DNA of 64,000 bases, from assembly GCA_965219485.1 (NCBI GenBank), contig OZ244774.1, positions 1,426,001 to 1,490,000 of the forward strand. The letters run 5' to 3'. Every line of letters begins with the position of its first letter. Within the stretch, counting starts at the first letter, position 1. Shown here piece after piece: positions 44,058-54,024 of this stretch. This DNA is from UBA8337 sp937907245 (lineage in GTDB: Bacteria; Pseudomonadota; Alphaproteobacteria; RS24). The position numbers and the translations under genes were made by a program. Below the pieces are notes generated by a model. That model was not told the origin of the DNA. It did not search any database and saw only the letters and a program-made list of their open reading frames with translations.

Positions 44058-45659
44058 CTATTTAATTTTAGGCAGATCAGAGAATTGGTGGAACGGGGGA
44101 GGAGACGTCAAAGTCCACTCCAACGTGTTGGCGCCCTCGCCCCATGGGTTGTTGCCTGCTGGCGCCTTACGCACCAGAGCGTGAACCACACCGAACAAGA
44201 AGATAAGCACACCAAAGGCTGAGATATACGAACCGATGGAAGACCAATAGTTCCAATCCGCATAGGCATCTGGATAATCAACATAGCGACGTGGCATGCC
44301 GGCCATTCCCAAGAAATGTTGTGGGAAGAATAGCAAGTTTACGCCGAAAAAAGTGACCCAGAAGTGCAATTTGCCAATGAATTCGGAGTAAGTGTACCCG
44401 AACATTTTGCCGAACCAGTAATACCAGCCCGCGAAAATGGCGAACACAGCGCCCAGCGACAGCACGTAATGGAAGTGAGCCACCACGAAGTAAGTATCGT
44501 GATACGCACGGTCAATGCCCGCATTGGCCAACATCACGCCCGTTACCCCGCCAAGGGTGAACAAGAAGATGAAACCCAAAGCCCAAAGCATTGGCGTTTT
44601 AAACTCAATAGAACCGCCCCACATCGTGGCAATCCAAGAGAAGATTTTGACACCCGTTGGCACCGCGATAACCATCGTGGCAGCAACGAAATAGGCTTGC
44701 GTATCGACGCTCAAACCAGCGGTATACATGTGGTGAGCCCAAACAACAAAGCCCACGCCGCCAATGGCGACCATCGCATAGGCCATGCCGAGATAGCCAA
44801 ATACTGGCTTTTTCGAGAAGGTCGAAACGATTTGGCTTACGATGCCGAAGCCCGGAAGAATAAGAATGTAAACTTCGGGGTGAGCAAAGAACCAGAATAA
44901 GTGCTGATACAAAATCGGGTCGCCACCGCCGGCAGGATCGAAGAATGTCGTTCCAAAATTACGGTCGGTAAGCAACATGGTAATGGCGCCAGCAAAGACA
45001 GGCAGCGATAACAGCAACAAGAACACCGTCACCAAAATCGACCATACGAACAATGGCATTTTGTGCAAAGTCATGCCCGGGGCACGCATGTTGAAAATGG
45101 TGGTGATGAAGTTAATCGCCCCCAAAATCGACGAGATACCCGCTACGTGCAATGATAAAATAGCGTAGTCCATGGCTGGGCCAGGCTGACCGCTTGTCGA
45201 TAGCGGCGGATAAATTGTCCAACCGCCACCTACGCCATTGGCGCCCGGAGGCCCCTCAGCGAAAATCGACGCAACCAACAAAGCAAAAGAGGCGGGTAGC
45301 AACCAGAATGAAATATTGTTCATTCGTGGGAAGGCCATATCGGGCGCGCCAATCATCAGCGGCACAAACCAGTTACCAAAGCCACCGATCATGGCTGGCA
45401 TGACCATGAAGAAAATCATGATGAGGCCGTGCCCCGTAACCAGCACGTTATAGAGGTGGAAATTACCGTCTAGAACACCATCGCCGGGCGATTGTAATTC
45501 CATACGCATAACCACAGACATGGCGCCGCCGATGACCCCTGCGATAATCGCAAAAATCAGATACATCGTGCCGATGTCTTTATGGTTGGTTGAATAAACG
45601 TAACGACGCCATCCCGTAGGGTGGTCTTCGTGTCCTGCTGCGGCTGCTTCGTTTGCCAT
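44058..45659 (-). CDS. ctaD: cytochrome c oxidase subunit I, aa3 type
   Basis: Heme-copper core of the terminal oxidase. 533 residues, twelve membrane helices. Active site: HPEVYILILPGFGI (CuB histidine with the cross-linked Tyr and the D-channel Glu region), WAHHMYTAG (CuB histidines), PTGVKIFSWIATMWGG (K-channel Lys) and HFHYVLSLGAVF (heme ligands). All the residues of an A1-type proton-pumping oxidase appear present. Confidence 0.97.
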   Translation of the reverse strand: MANEAAAAGHEDHPTGWRRYVYSTNHKDIGTMYLIFAIIAGVIGGAMSVVMRMELQSPGDGVLDGNFHLYNVLVTGHGLIMIFFMVMPAMIGGFGNWFVPLMIGAPDMAFPRMNNISFWLLPASFALLVASIFAEGPPGANGVGGGWTIYPPLSTSGQPGPAMDYAILSLHVAGISSILGAINFITTIFNMRAPGMTLHKMPLFVWSILVTVFLLLLSLPVFAGAITMLLTDRNFGTTFFDPAGGGDPILYQHLFWFFAHPEVYILILPGFGIVSQIVSTFSKKPVFGYLGMAYAMVAIGGVGFVVWAHHMYTAGLSVDTQAYFVAATMVIAVPTGVKIFSWIATMWGGSIEFKTPMLWALGFIFLFTLGGVTGVMLANAGIDRAYHDTYFVVAHFHYVLSLGAVFAIFAGWYYWFGKMFGYTYSEFIGKLHFWVTFFGVNLLFFPQHFLGMAGMPRRYVDYPDAYADWNYWSSIGSYISAFGVLIFLFGVVHALVRKAPAGNNPWGEGANTLEWTLTSPPPFHQFSDLPKIK

Positions 45660-45677
45660 GCCTTCGCTCTCCCTAAA

Positions 45678-46538
45678 TTAACGCGTTGCGTCAGTAATGG
45701 CAGCGTTGGCATACATGCCTTCGCTGGATTGTAAATTTGCATATTCGGCTTTGGCTTCTTCTACCCAAGCCGCGAATTCTTCTTTGGAAACGACCTCAAT
45801 GCGAATGGGCATAAAAGCGTGGCGGATGCCACATAGCTCAGAGCATTGGCCGTAAAAAGTTCCGGTTTTCTCGGCCTTGAACCAAGTCTCGTTCAAGCGA
45901 CCAGGCACCGCATCCATTTTCAACCCAAAGGCTGGCATCGCAAAAGCGTGCAGCACATCCGCAGCCGTCACGATAACGCGAACGGTTGTGTCTACGGGCA
46001 CCACCATGGCGGTGTCGGTTGCCAAGAGGCGTGGCTGGTCGCCGCGCTCTTCGTCGTTCAACATCAAGCTATCGAAGGCAAAGTCACCGTGGTCTGGATA
46101 TTCATAACCCCAATACCACTGATAGCCGACGGCTTTGACCGTCACTTCAGCTTGGGGAATTTCACGCTGGAAATACAACAGACGGAAAGATGGGACAGCG
46201 ATAACCACCAAAATAAGAATCGGTAGAACCGTCCATACCACTTCGACAAAAGTATTGTGCGTGGTCTTGCTTGGCTCTGGATTGGATTTGGCGTTAAATC
46301 GCACCATCACATAAATCATCAGGCCCAAAACCAACAAAGTGATGGCGGTCATGAGATACAGAAGAAAATTATTAAAATCTGTAATCATTGCCATGTTTTC
46401 CGTGGCGGCCTCTTGGAAGCCGAGCTGCCATGGCTCTGGCTGATTGGCCAAAACAGCGCTGGTGCTGGCACCTAGCAAGGCAGCCGAGGCGGCCAATACG
46501 GACGCGCAACGCCGTGTCATAAATTTCAAAAGACCCAT
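45678..46538 (-). CDS. ctaC: cytochrome c oxidase subunit II
   Basis: CuA-bearing electron entry subunit. 286 residues: cleavable signal (ends near VLANQP), two membrane helices, then a periplasmic cupredoxin domain with GYQWYWGYEYPD, FAMPAFGLKMDAVPGR and the CuA site YGQCSELCGIRHAFM. No fused cytochrome c domain. First gene of the oxidase operon, with a good promoter at 46602-46630. Confidence 0.96.
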   Translation of the reverse strand: MGLLKFMTRRCASVLAASAALLGASTSAVLANQPEPWQLGFQEAATENMAMITDFNNFLLYLMTAITLLVLGLMIYVMVRFNAKSNPEPSKTTHNTFVEVVWTVLPILILVVIAVPSFRLLYFQREIPQAEVTVKAVGYQWYWGYEYPDHGDFAFDSLMLNDEERGDQPRLLATDTAMVVPVDTTVRVIVTAADVLHAFAMPAFGLKMDAVPGRLNETWFKAEKTGTFYGQCSELCGIRHAFMPIRIEVVSKEEFAAWVEEAKAEYANLQSSEGMYANAAITDATR

Positions 46539-46601
46539 GATCTGTCTCCAGTAAAAATGCGTGAGGGCGAACCCCTTTTTATCGTGATGCTTGTATACCC
46601 A

Positions 46602-46630
46602 ATTATAGACCAGAAGAACACTGCTGGCAG
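46602..46630 (-). promoter_or_regulatory. promoter of the cytochrome oxidase operon
   Basis: Perfect TATAAT (46602-46607, minus strand) with CTGCCA (46625-46630, 4 of 6) at 17 nt spacing. The ctaC ATG lies 63 nt downstream, preceded by GGAG. The 211-bp divergent gap also serves tldD. Confidence 0.65.
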
Positions 46631-46749
46631 CAATGATGCGACTTTATGACCGAAATGCCGCGATTTCAACTTTGGGCGCATGACAGCGCTTGCTTCTAGG
46701 GCAGACACGCCACATATTAAATCCAGATGATTTACAGGAGCCCTCTCTG

Positions 46750-48195
46750 ATGAGCGACATGAGCCAAACCCCGCAACAGCTATTTTTCAACCAAGCTGGA
46801 TTGGACCTCGACCAAACCCATCGCTTTACCGAGCAAGCCTTCGGTGGCGCCGATGATGGCGAGTTATTTCTTGAATATACCCTGTCGGAGGCTTTTTCTT
46901 TCGACGACAATCGGCTGAAAGCGGCGAGTTTTGACACTAGCCACGGGTTTGGCCTGCGCGCCGTGAAAGGCGAAGCTGTCGGCTTCGCCCATGCCACTGA
47001 ATTATCCATGCCAGCGCTAACCCGCGCTTCGAGCAGTCTATCCCCCGTTTTATCGGGTCATTCAGGCACCACCTCTCATAGTTGGGCCAGTGCGCCTTTG
47101 GCCAAAGGCGCGCCGCTTTATATGGCGGATAATCCGCTCGATGGCGCCGAGTTCACCGATAAAGTGAAATTACTGGAAGAAATTAACGCCTATGCGCGCG
47201 CGAAAGATAATCGGGTACGCCAAGTTTCCGTCTCTTTGGCTGGCGAATGGCAAGCCGTATGCATCGTGCGCCCGGACACGGGGCCTCTTTATGATGTGCG
47301 CCCTCTGGTGCGCCTCGATGTTTCGGTGGTTGTCGGCGAAGGCGACCGGCAGGAAACGGGCCATTCGGGCCGCGGTGGACGGGCTAATTACGCGCAATGG
47401 CTGGCGCCAGAAAACTGGCAAGCCCAAGTGCAAAACGCCCTGAAGCAGGCGATCACCAACCTAGATTCGATTCCTGCTCCGGCTGGCGAAATGGATGTGG
47501 TTTTGGGCCCAGGCTGGCCAGGCATTTTGCTGCATGAGGCCGTAGGACACGGGCTTGAGGGTGATTTTAACCGCAAAAAAACCTCGGCTTTCTCGGATCG
47601 TATTGGCGAGCGTGTGGCGTCTCCCGGCGTCACGGTTATCGACGATGGCACATTGGCAAATCGGCGCGGCTCCTTGACCATGGATGACGAGGGCACGCCG
47701 ACCTCGGAGACGGTATTAATCGAAGACGGAATTCTAAAAGGCTACATGCAAGACCGCCTCAACGCGCGTCTTATGGGCATGGAGCCGACGGGCAATGGTC
47801 GGCGCGAGAGCTTCAGTTGCCAGCCGATGCCGCGGATGACCAATACTTACATGTTGGGCGGCACGCATGAGCCAGAAGAAATTCTCGCGAGCGTGAAAAA
47901 CGGTATTTACGCCACGTCGTTTGGCGGTGGGCAGGTGGATATCACCAGTGGTAAATTCGTGTTTTCCTGCACCGAGGCCTTTGAAATTAAGGACGGCAAA
48001 TTGGGAGCGCCCCTGAAAGGCGCAACCCTCATCGGCACGGGCCCCGAATCGATGCAACGCATCTCGATGATTGGCAATGATATGCAATTGGATGAAGGCA
48101 TTGGCACATGCGGCAAAGCAGGCCAAGGCGTTCCGGTTGGCGTTGGGCAACCAAGCCTGCGCATAGATGGGCTGACCGTCGGAGGGACAGCGTAA
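46750..48195 (+). CDS. tldD: TldD family metalloprotease subunit
   Basis: One half of the TldD-TldE protease, which processes microcin/CcdA-type substrates in E. coli. 481 residues. The zinc motif is HEAVGHGLEGDF (HExxxH), with the ENGRRESF..PMPRMTNT block and the C-terminal metal-binding CTEAFEIKDGKLG region. ATG 46750 is preceded by AGGAG (46736-46740) with 9 nt spacing; an in-frame upstream ATG at 46690 is rejected. Its partner, PmbA/TldE, is at 52622 on the same strand but separated. Confidence 0.95.
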   Translation: MSDMSQTPQQLFFNQAGLDLDQTHRFTEQAFGGADDGELFLEYTLSEAFSFDDNRLKAASFDTSHGFGLRAVKGEAVGFAHATELSMPALTRASSSLSPVLSGHSGTTSHSWASAPLAKGAPLYMADNPLDGAEFTDKVKLLEEINAYARAKDNRVRQVSVSLAGEWQAVCIVRPDTGPLYDVRPLVRLDVSVVVGEGDRQETGHSGRGGRANYAQWLAPENWQAQVQNALKQAITNLDSIPAPAGEMDVVLGPGWPGILLHEAVGHGLEGDFNRKKTSAFSDRIGERVASPGVTVIDDGTLANRRGSLTMDDEGTPTSETVLIEDGILKGYMQDRLNARLMGMEPTGNGRRESFSCQPMPRMTNTYMLGGTHEPEEILASVKNGIYATSFGGGQVDITSGKFVFSCTEAFEIKDGKLGAPLKGATLIGTGPESMQRISMIGNDMQLDEGIGTCGKAGQGVPVGVGQPSLRIDGLTVGGTA

Positions 48196-48246
48196 GGACT
48201 TTGCAGCTCTCTGGCTTTCTAGTTTTCTAGATTTGCGAACTCGTTC

Positions 48247-49611
48247 TTAAAACGCTAGTTCTTTGTAGGCGGCGCGCACGTCGCCATTCCATTCTTCGTG
48301 GAATTTTTTCACCAAAACCTCTGACGGGCTTTGTCCATCTGCCACGACTTTTTGCAAGTAAGCGAGAAACTGAGTTTCATCTCCACCGGCGCCATCCGAG
48401 CGGGCGCGGTTTTTCAGCCCCTGCTCGGCCAATTGCAAAACCTCGCGCGCCACATCCAACAAAGTGCCAGAGCGGAACGGCGTTTTTAGGCCAAGGATAG
48501 GGGCTTGCACCCGCAAGGCATCGCGCTCAGCCTGTGTCCAATCGGAAATCAAATCGGCCACTTGGGCCTGGGTCGCGCCATCATACAATAAGCCAACCCA
48601 CAAGGCCGGCAGCGCACAAAGCGACGACCATGGGCCGCTGTCGGCCCCGCGCATTTCGATGAAACGCTTGACCCGTGCCTCTGGAAACAGCGTCGTGAGA
48701 TGGTCTTCCCAATCCGATGCTGTGGGTTTTTCGCCCGGCAGCGCGGGTAAATTACCTGCCATGAAATCACGGAAGCTCATGCCCAGCGCATCGACAAATT
48801 TTCCGTCGCGCATAACAAAATACATCGGCACATCCAGCGCATAATCGACATATTGCTCAAAACCAAAACCCTCTTCAAAGGCTTGCGGCAGCATGCCTGT
48901 GCGGGCGCCATCGGTATCTAGCCAAATCAGCGAGCGCTCCGAAGCATGGCCTGTAGGCTGGCCGTCTTTAAACGGGGAATTAGCAAATAGCGCCGTCGCC
49001 AAAGGCTGCAAGGCCAGAGCAATGCGCAGTTTTTCGACCATATCGGCCTCGGACCCAAAATCGAGATTCACCTGCACGGTAGACGTGAGATACATCATCT
49101 CTAGCCCGCGCCCGCCTTGCTTGGGCATATATTGGTTCATCAATTGATAGCGACCCTTGGGCATTTGCGGCGCTTCATCGAGCCCCCACAAAGGCGAATA
49201 GCCAATGCCCATATAAGACTGGCCCAGTTTTTCGGCCACGGCTTGGACTTCCTTTAAATGCCCCGAAACCTCGGCGCAGGTCTGGTGAATATTCTCCAGT
49301 GGCGCGCCAGATAGCTCCAATTGTCCTGCAGGCTCCAGCGTTACCGAGCCACCGCCCGCCTCATCCGAGCGCACGAGCCCCACCAAAGTGTCGCCTTCAA
49401 ATTTACCCTGCCAGCCAAATTGCATGAGGCCTGTCAGCATGGCGTGAATGCCATCGGGGCCCTCGTAAGGCAAAGGCGATAGGTCGGTTTTCCGATAGCC
49501 AAATTTTTCGTGTTCTGTGCCAATGCGCCACGCGTCGCGGGGCTTGCACCCAGCGGCCATCCAATCTTTTAAGTCATTTGGCGTTTGCATAATGGCGGGC
49601 GTGTCGGACAT
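48247..49611 (-). CDS. gshA: glutamate-cysteine ligase (GCS2/plant-type)
   Basis: First step of glutathione synthesis. 454 residues from ATG 49611, preceded by GAGGAG with 7 nt spacing; the in-frame ATG at 49626 is weaker. WRIGTEHEKFGYRKTDL and YMPKQGGRGLEMMYLTSTVQVN, plus RFIEMRGADSG, fit the alphaproteobacterial/plant-type gamma-GCS rather than the E. coli GshA. Second gene after rsmE; it is convergent with tldD. Confidence 0.93.
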   Translation of the reverse strand: MSDTPAIMQTPNDLKDWMAAGCKPRDAWRIGTEHEKFGYRKTDLSPLPYEGPDGIHAMLTGLMQFGWQGKFEGDTLVGLVRSDEAGGGSVTLEPAGQLELSGAPLENIHQTCAEVSGHLKEVQAVAEKLGQSYMGIGYSPLWGLDEAPQMPKGRYQLMNQYMPKQGGRGLEMMYLTSTVQVNLDFGSEADMVEKLRIALALQPLATALFANSPFKDGQPTGHASERSLIWLDTDGARTGMLPQAFEEGFGFEQYVDYALDVPMYFVMRDGKFVDALGMSFRDFMAGNLPALPGEKPTASDWEDHLTTLFPEARVKRFIEMRGADSGPWSSLCALPALWVGLLYDGATQAQVADLISDWTQAERDALRVQAPILGLKTPFRSGTLLDVAREVLQLAEQGLKNRARSDGAGGDETQFLAYLQKVVADGQSPSEVLVKKFHEEWNGDVRAAYKELAF

Positions 49612-49682
49612 GAATACTCTCCTCACACGCTAAACGCAGCGTGGCTGGCGCTAATCTAATATCATTTACAACAAACAACAAG

Positions 49683-49698
49683 ATGACGCAGGCGTCAT
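49683..49698 (-). terminator. weak hairpin after rsmE
   Basis: ATGACGC (49683-49689) and GCGTCAT (49692-49698) form an inverted repeat with a tiny loop (realistically 6 bp and 4 nt). On the minus strand a T/G-rich stretch follows. Lies 20 nt past the rsmE stop; may be a weak terminator. Confidence 0.35.
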
Positions 49699-49717
49699 TT
49701 TAAATTTTATTGCGCGC

Positions 49718-50464
49718 TTACCAGTCTCCAAGCCGCGATTGCAAAAGCGCAAGCGCTGCCACCACGGCGGTATCCGTGCGCAAAATACGCGGCCCTAACG
49801 AGAGGGCCATTGTGTCTTCGCGGGCCAAAAGCTCCGCGCGCTCCGCCTCATCGAAGCCACCTTCTGGGCCGATGAGCAAAGCCAGTTTTTTGCCCTGTAA
49901 AGTGTCTAACTTGGCCGCCCCTGTGCCGCTGTCGGCTGCTTCATCGCAAAACACAATCTGTCTTGGCGTGTTATCGCCTGACCAATCTTTGAGCAAAATA
50001 TCGAGACGCACCGGATCTGCGACTTCTGGCAGGCTCATAATATTACATTGCTCAGCCGCCTCAATTGTATTGGCGATCAGCTTGTCTTTGTTTACCCGAC
50101 TGCCTTGTGTGCGCTTGGTAATAATTGGCACCAATTTGCCGACGCCCATTTCAGTGGCTTTTTGCGCTAAATAATCGAGACGCTCTTTTTTAACGGGTGC
50201 CACCAAAAGCCAAATGTCGCTTGGGGCATCTTGGCCGCGAACTTGCACGAGGGGCCGCGCGACAACCGATTTTTTCGAAACGGTTTCCAACTCCGCCCGC
50301 CATTCTCCATCGCGACCATTGAAAAGCAATAGCTCCGCCCCCGCCTCAAGGCGCAGCACATTGCGCAAATAATGCGCCTGTTTGGTATCCATCTCGATGA
50401 AACTGTCCGTCTGTAAATCTGCCGTCACATGAAGGCGCTGGACGGATGAGGTCGCTCGTGTCAT
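49718..50464 (-). CDS. rsmE: 16S rRNA (uracil-1498-N3) methyltransferase
   Basis: SPOUT methyltransferase acting on U1498 of 16S rRNA. 248 residues. The start QAHYLRNVLRLEAGAELLLFNGRDGEW and the knot region LLIGPEGGFDEAERAEL, LSLGPRILRTDTAVVAALALLQ are hallmarks. Divergent from ubiA (51 bp between starts); gshA lies 106 nt downstream. Confidence 0.95.
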   Translation of the reverse strand: MTRATSSVQRLHVTADLQTDSFIEMDTKQAHYLRNVLRLEAGAELLLFNGRDGEWRAELETVSKKSVVARPLVQVRGQDAPSDIWLLVAPVKKERLDYLAQKATEMGVGKLVPIITKRTQGSRVNKDKLIANTIEAAEQCNIMSLPEVADPVRLDILLKDWSGDNTPRQIVFCDEAADSGTGAAKLDTLQGKKLALLIGPEGGFDEAERAELLAREDTMALSLGPRILRTDTAVVAALALLQSRLGDW

Positions 50465-50515
50465 TTTTAGCCCTGTTCAATTTCTAATAAAACTTTCGCT
50501 TTCTTTGCTTGTGCC

Positions 50516-51472
50516 ATGAAAGGGCCGAACAGTTCAATGCCACAACCTGATGAAAACCGGCCACTAGATAGCCCCCCCGATAGTTTAGGCGAGACGCTTT
50601 GGATGCGCACCTTGCCGGCCGCCGCCGCGCCTTATGCAAAACTCGCCCGTCTCGACCGCCCTATTGGCACGTGGCTTTTGTTCTGGCCGTGCTTTTGGGG
50701 ACTGGCTTTAGCCGCCTCAGAAGTAAACTCCTATCCACCCCTGCGGATGCTGGCTTTATTCGGCATAGGCGCTTTGGTGATGCGGGGCGCTGGTTGCACG
50801 TTCAACGATATTGTAGACCGCGATATAGATGCGCAAGTCGCGCGCACCGCAGCGCGGCCTCTCCCCTCGGGGCAAGTTAGCTTGCGCCAGGCGGGGTGGT
50901 TTTTAATCGCGCAACTTCTGGTCGGCTTTGTTATTTTAATCCAATTCAATTGGCTAACCATCGGGCTGGGTATCGCCTCTCTGGTTTTGGTTGCCAGCTA
51001 TCCTTTCATGAAACGCTTTACCTATTGGCCGCAGTTCTTTCTCGGCCTGACGTTTAACTGGGGCGCCCTGATGGGCTATGCGGCCATTAACGGATATATC
51101 AGCGATGCAGCCATGTTGCTATATTCGGCCGGGGTGTTTTGGACCTTGGGATATGACACGATATATGCCCATCAAGACCGCGAAGACGATGCCCTTATTG
51201 GCGTTAAAAGCTCGGCACTCAAACTCGGCCAGCATACCAAACTCGCGCTCTTGCTGTTTTACGCCGCCACTTTGGCCTGCCTTGCGGGGGCCGGCGTTTT
51301 GGGCGGCATGACTATTCTTTATTGGCCAGCCCTTGGCGTCGTAGCTTATCATTTGGCATGGCAAATTTATCAGCTGAATATCGACGACCCCCAAAATTGC
51401 CTACGATTGTTTCGGCTAAACCGTGACACGGGGCTGATTATTGGCGCCAGTATTTTGCTCGGTGTCTTTTAG
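50516..51472 (+). CDS. ubiA: 4-hydroxybenzoate polyprenyltransferase
   Basis: Attaches the polyprenyl tail to 4-hydroxybenzoate in ubiquinone synthesis. 318 residues, a polar N-terminal extension of about 40 residues then eight or more membrane helices. First Asp-rich site GCTFNDIVDRDIDAQVARTAARP; second region FWTLGYDTIYAHQDREDD (DxxxD). ATG 50516 or 50537 is possible. The prenyl donor is likely made by the synthase at 8883. Confidence 0.94.
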   Translation: MKGPNSSMPQPDENRPLDSPPDSLGETLWMRTLPAAAAPYAKLARLDRPIGTWLLFWPCFWGLALAASEVNSYPPLRMLALFGIGALVMRGAGCTFNDIVDRDIDAQVARTAARPLPSGQVSLRQAGWFLIAQLLVGFVILIQFNWLTIGLGIASLVLVASYPFMKRFTYWPQFFLGLTFNWGALMGYAAINGYISDAAMLLYSAGVFWTLGYDTIYAHQDREDDALIGVKSSALKLGQHTKLALLLFYAATLACLAGAGVLGGMTILYWPALGVVAYHLAWQIYQLNIDDPQNCLRLFRLNRDTGLIIGASILLGVF

Positions 51473-51509
51473 ATTTAAAACCGAGAGCCAATGCCCTATA
51501 TATAGAGAC

Positions 51510-52571
51510 ATGAATGCAACGCAAAACATGTCCCTAGAAGCCGCGCCGAAGCTGCGGTATTCCGCTCGCGAATTAGTGGCTGACCCGCAAGTGCTAGAAA
51601 AATTGCAGCGCCGCTCCAACCTAATTGGGCTGGCTTTAGTGGGGCATAGTTGGGGCATGATTTTTGCCGCAATGGCTCTTTTTTATGTGTTTCCGAACCC
51701 AATTAGCTTTCTCTTTGCCGTCGCCATTATTGGCGCCCGCCAATTAGGCTTGGCTATTTTAATGCATGACGCCGCCCATAATGCGCTGTTTCGAACCCTT
51801 AGCTGGAACAATGGATTGTCGGACGCGCTATGTGGGCACCCGATGATGGCTCGCACCGATGCCTATCGGCGCTATCATTTGGTGCATCATAGGAACACGC
51901 AGCAAGACAATGACCCTGATTTGATTTTGTCCAAACCGTTTCCCATCACCCGCAAAAGCCTGCGCCGAAAGCTCATTCGAGACCTCACGGGCCAGACCGG
52001 ATATCAGCAGAGAAAAGCGCAAATCATCAACGCCTTTGGCCCCAAGGGCATCGGCTTTTTTGCCAGTTTGCAACACTTTAACACCAAGCTGGGAGGCGCG
52101 CTTTTGGCCAATTTGGTCATTCTCGCTATTTGCAGCGCGGCGTTTCATTGGAGCTATTACTTAATGTTCTGGGTATTGCCGTTTTTGACCTATCACATGG
52201 CCATCACGCGCCTGCGCAATATTGCCGAACATGCCATTGTGCCAGACGATAATGATGCCTTCCGCAGCTCGCGCACCACCCGCGCCAATTGGTTGGCGCG
52301 CCTTTTCATTGCGCCCTATTGGGTTAATTACCATGTCGAGCATCATTTGATCATGCATGTGCCTTGCTATCGCCTACCGCTATTTGAAAAAACGTTAGCC
52401 GCGGCAGGGCTGGCGGAGCGTCGCGAAACCGAGCCTGGATATTTTAATGTTTTAAAGCGCGCTAGCTCTCGCCCGGACTCTGAGGACGGGCCTGGTGATA
52501 TCGTCCATGATGGGCGCAATCGACTAAAAGGTAATTTCTCCGACGGGTTTTCCCAAACCCCTTCTTTGTAA
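51510..52571 (+). CDS. membrane fatty acid desaturase
   Basis: Di-iron integral membrane desaturase or hydroxylase. 353 residues from ATG 51510 (the earlier frame start at 51441 overlaps ubiA and reads as noise). Three histidine boxes: MHDAAHNALF, YHLVHHRNTQ and YHVEHHLIM, with four membrane helices between and after them. Substrate (acyl lipid or fatty acid) cannot be deduced; carotenoid hydroxylase or ketolase-type activity is less likely. Followed by pmbA. Confidence 0.88.
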   Translation: MNATQNMSLEAAPKLRYSARELVADPQVLEKLQRRSNLIGLALVGHSWGMIFAAMALFYVFPNPISFLFAVAIIGARQLGLAILMHDAAHNALFRTLSWNNGLSDALCGHPMMARTDAYRRYHLVHHRNTQQDNDPDLILSKPFPITRKSLRRKLIRDLTGQTGYQQRKAQIINAFGPKGIGFFASLQHFNTKLGGALLANLVILAICSAAFHWSYYLMFWVLPFLTYHMAITRLRNIAEHAIVPDDNDAFRSSRTTRANWLARLFIAPYWVNYHVEHHLIMHVPCYRLPLFEKTLAAAGLAERRETEPGYFNVLKRASSRPDSEDGPGDIVHDGRNRLKGNFSDGFSQTPSL

Positions 52572-52621
52572 CAAGTCGTCTTATCGGCTTTCTTTTCTCT
52601 TTGTTTGAAACGGATTATTAA

Positions 52622-53959
52622 ATGTCAGATGCCAATCTCGACCTGGCCCAAAAAATTATTGACCTCACCCTAAAGCTCGGCGCCACCCAAGCCGATGCCC
52701 TGGTTAGCGATAGCGCTTCGCTGAGCCTTTCGTGCCGCATGGGGGAGCTGGAAGACTGTGAACGCGCTGAAAGTCGTGACATTGGCTTGCGCGCCATGAT
52801 TGGCCAACAGCAGGCTTTCGTCTCTGGCTCTGCCGTCGATGACAACGCGCTTGCCCAATTGGCCCAACGCGCCGTCGACATGGCCAACGCCACCCCCGAA
52901 GATCGATACTGCGGCTTTGCCCCCAAAGACCGCCTTGCCGACAGCTTTCCCGACCTCGATATCAGCGATACTTATGAGCCGAGCGCGGACGAGCTGCAAG
53001 CCATGGCTGTGGCCTGCGAGGACAGCGCGCGCGCCGTTACAGGCATCACCAATTCAGAAGGTGCAGGCGCCGGTTGGGGCAGCTCAACCACCGCTCTAGC
53101 CACCAGCGACGGGTTTGCGGGCAGTTATACCAGCACTAGTTTCTCAGTAAGCTGCGCCGTTATCGGCGGCGAAGGCGAGACCATGGAGCGCGATTACGCA
53201 AGCCATACCGCTCGTCATCTAGAAGATTTAGAGGCGCCTGCCGACATAGGCACGCGCGCCGGAGAGCGCACCATTGGGCGCTTGAATGCCCGCAAAATGA
53301 AAAGCTGCAAAACCAATGTAGTTTATCATCCGCGCGTTTCCTCATCGCTGCTGGGCCATTTGGCTGGCGCCATTACGGGCACATCCATCGCTCGCGGCAC
53401 CTCGTTTTTGCGCGAGGAAATGGGCCAGAAAATCATGTCCGATAGCATCACCATTTGCGACGACCCCTTGCGCCAGCGCGGCCTTCGTTCCGCCGCCTTT
53501 GATGGCGAAGGCGTGGTAACGCAAAGTTTCAATCCCGTTGTTGATGGCGTTTTGCAAAGCTGGTTTTTGGACAGCGCCTCGGCGCGCCAACTCGGGCTGG
53601 AGACCAATGGTCGGGCCGGGCGTGGTATTGGCGGGCCACCTAGCCCCTCGGCGACCAATCTTTATATGCAAGCTGGCACCCAAAGCGTCGAAGCCTTGTT
53701 GAAAGATATTGGCACTGGGTTTTATGTCACCGAGCTTATCGGCATGGGCGTCAATGGCGTGACCGGCGATTATAGTCGCGGCGCCTCTGGCTTTTGGATT
53801 GAGAACGGCGAAATAAGCTATGCCGTTAGCGAAATGACCATTGCAGGAAAATTAAAAGATATGTTCCTACATATGACCCCTGCCGATGATTTAGAATTTC
53901 GTAACGGCGTCAACGCACCAACAATTCTGGTGGAAGGCATGTCGCTGGCTGGGCTTTAA
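52622..53959 (+). CDS. pmbA: TldE/PmbA family protease subunit
   Basis: Non-catalytic partner of TldD. 445 residues. DALVSDSASLSLSCRMGELE near the start, GAGWGSSTTALATSDGFAGSY and the C-terminal GNGVTGDYSRGASGFWIENGEI (read in parts: VTGDYSRGASGFWIENG) are family hallmarks; no HExxxH, as expected for TldE. Lies 50 nt after the desaturase gene and starts the run to the ABC transporter, waaA and lpxK. Confidence 0.94.
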   Translation: MSDANLDLAQKIIDLTLKLGATQADALVSDSASLSLSCRMGELEDCERAESRDIGLRAMIGQQQAFVSGSAVDDNALAQLAQRAVDMANATPEDRYCGFAPKDRLADSFPDLDISDTYEPSADELQAMAVACEDSARAVTGITNSEGAGAGWGSSTTALATSDGFAGSYTSTSFSVSCAVIGGEGETMERDYASHTARHLEDLEAPADIGTRAGERTIGRLNARKMKSCKTNVVYHPRVSSSLLGHLAGAITGTSIARGTSFLREEMGQKIMSDSITICDDPLRQRGLRSAAFDGEGVVTQSFNPVVDGVLQSWFLDSASARQLGLETNGRAGRGIGGPPSPSATNLYMQAGTQSVEALLKDIGTGFYVTELIGMGVNGVTGDYSRGASGFWIENGEISYAVSEMTIAGKLKDMFLHMTPADDLEFRNGVNAPTILVEGMSLAGL

Positions 53960-54024
53960 TCAGGACGGCAAAAACCCGCCGCAATATGGTATATATCCAA
54001 CATGAAAAACAGTGAGAGACCGAC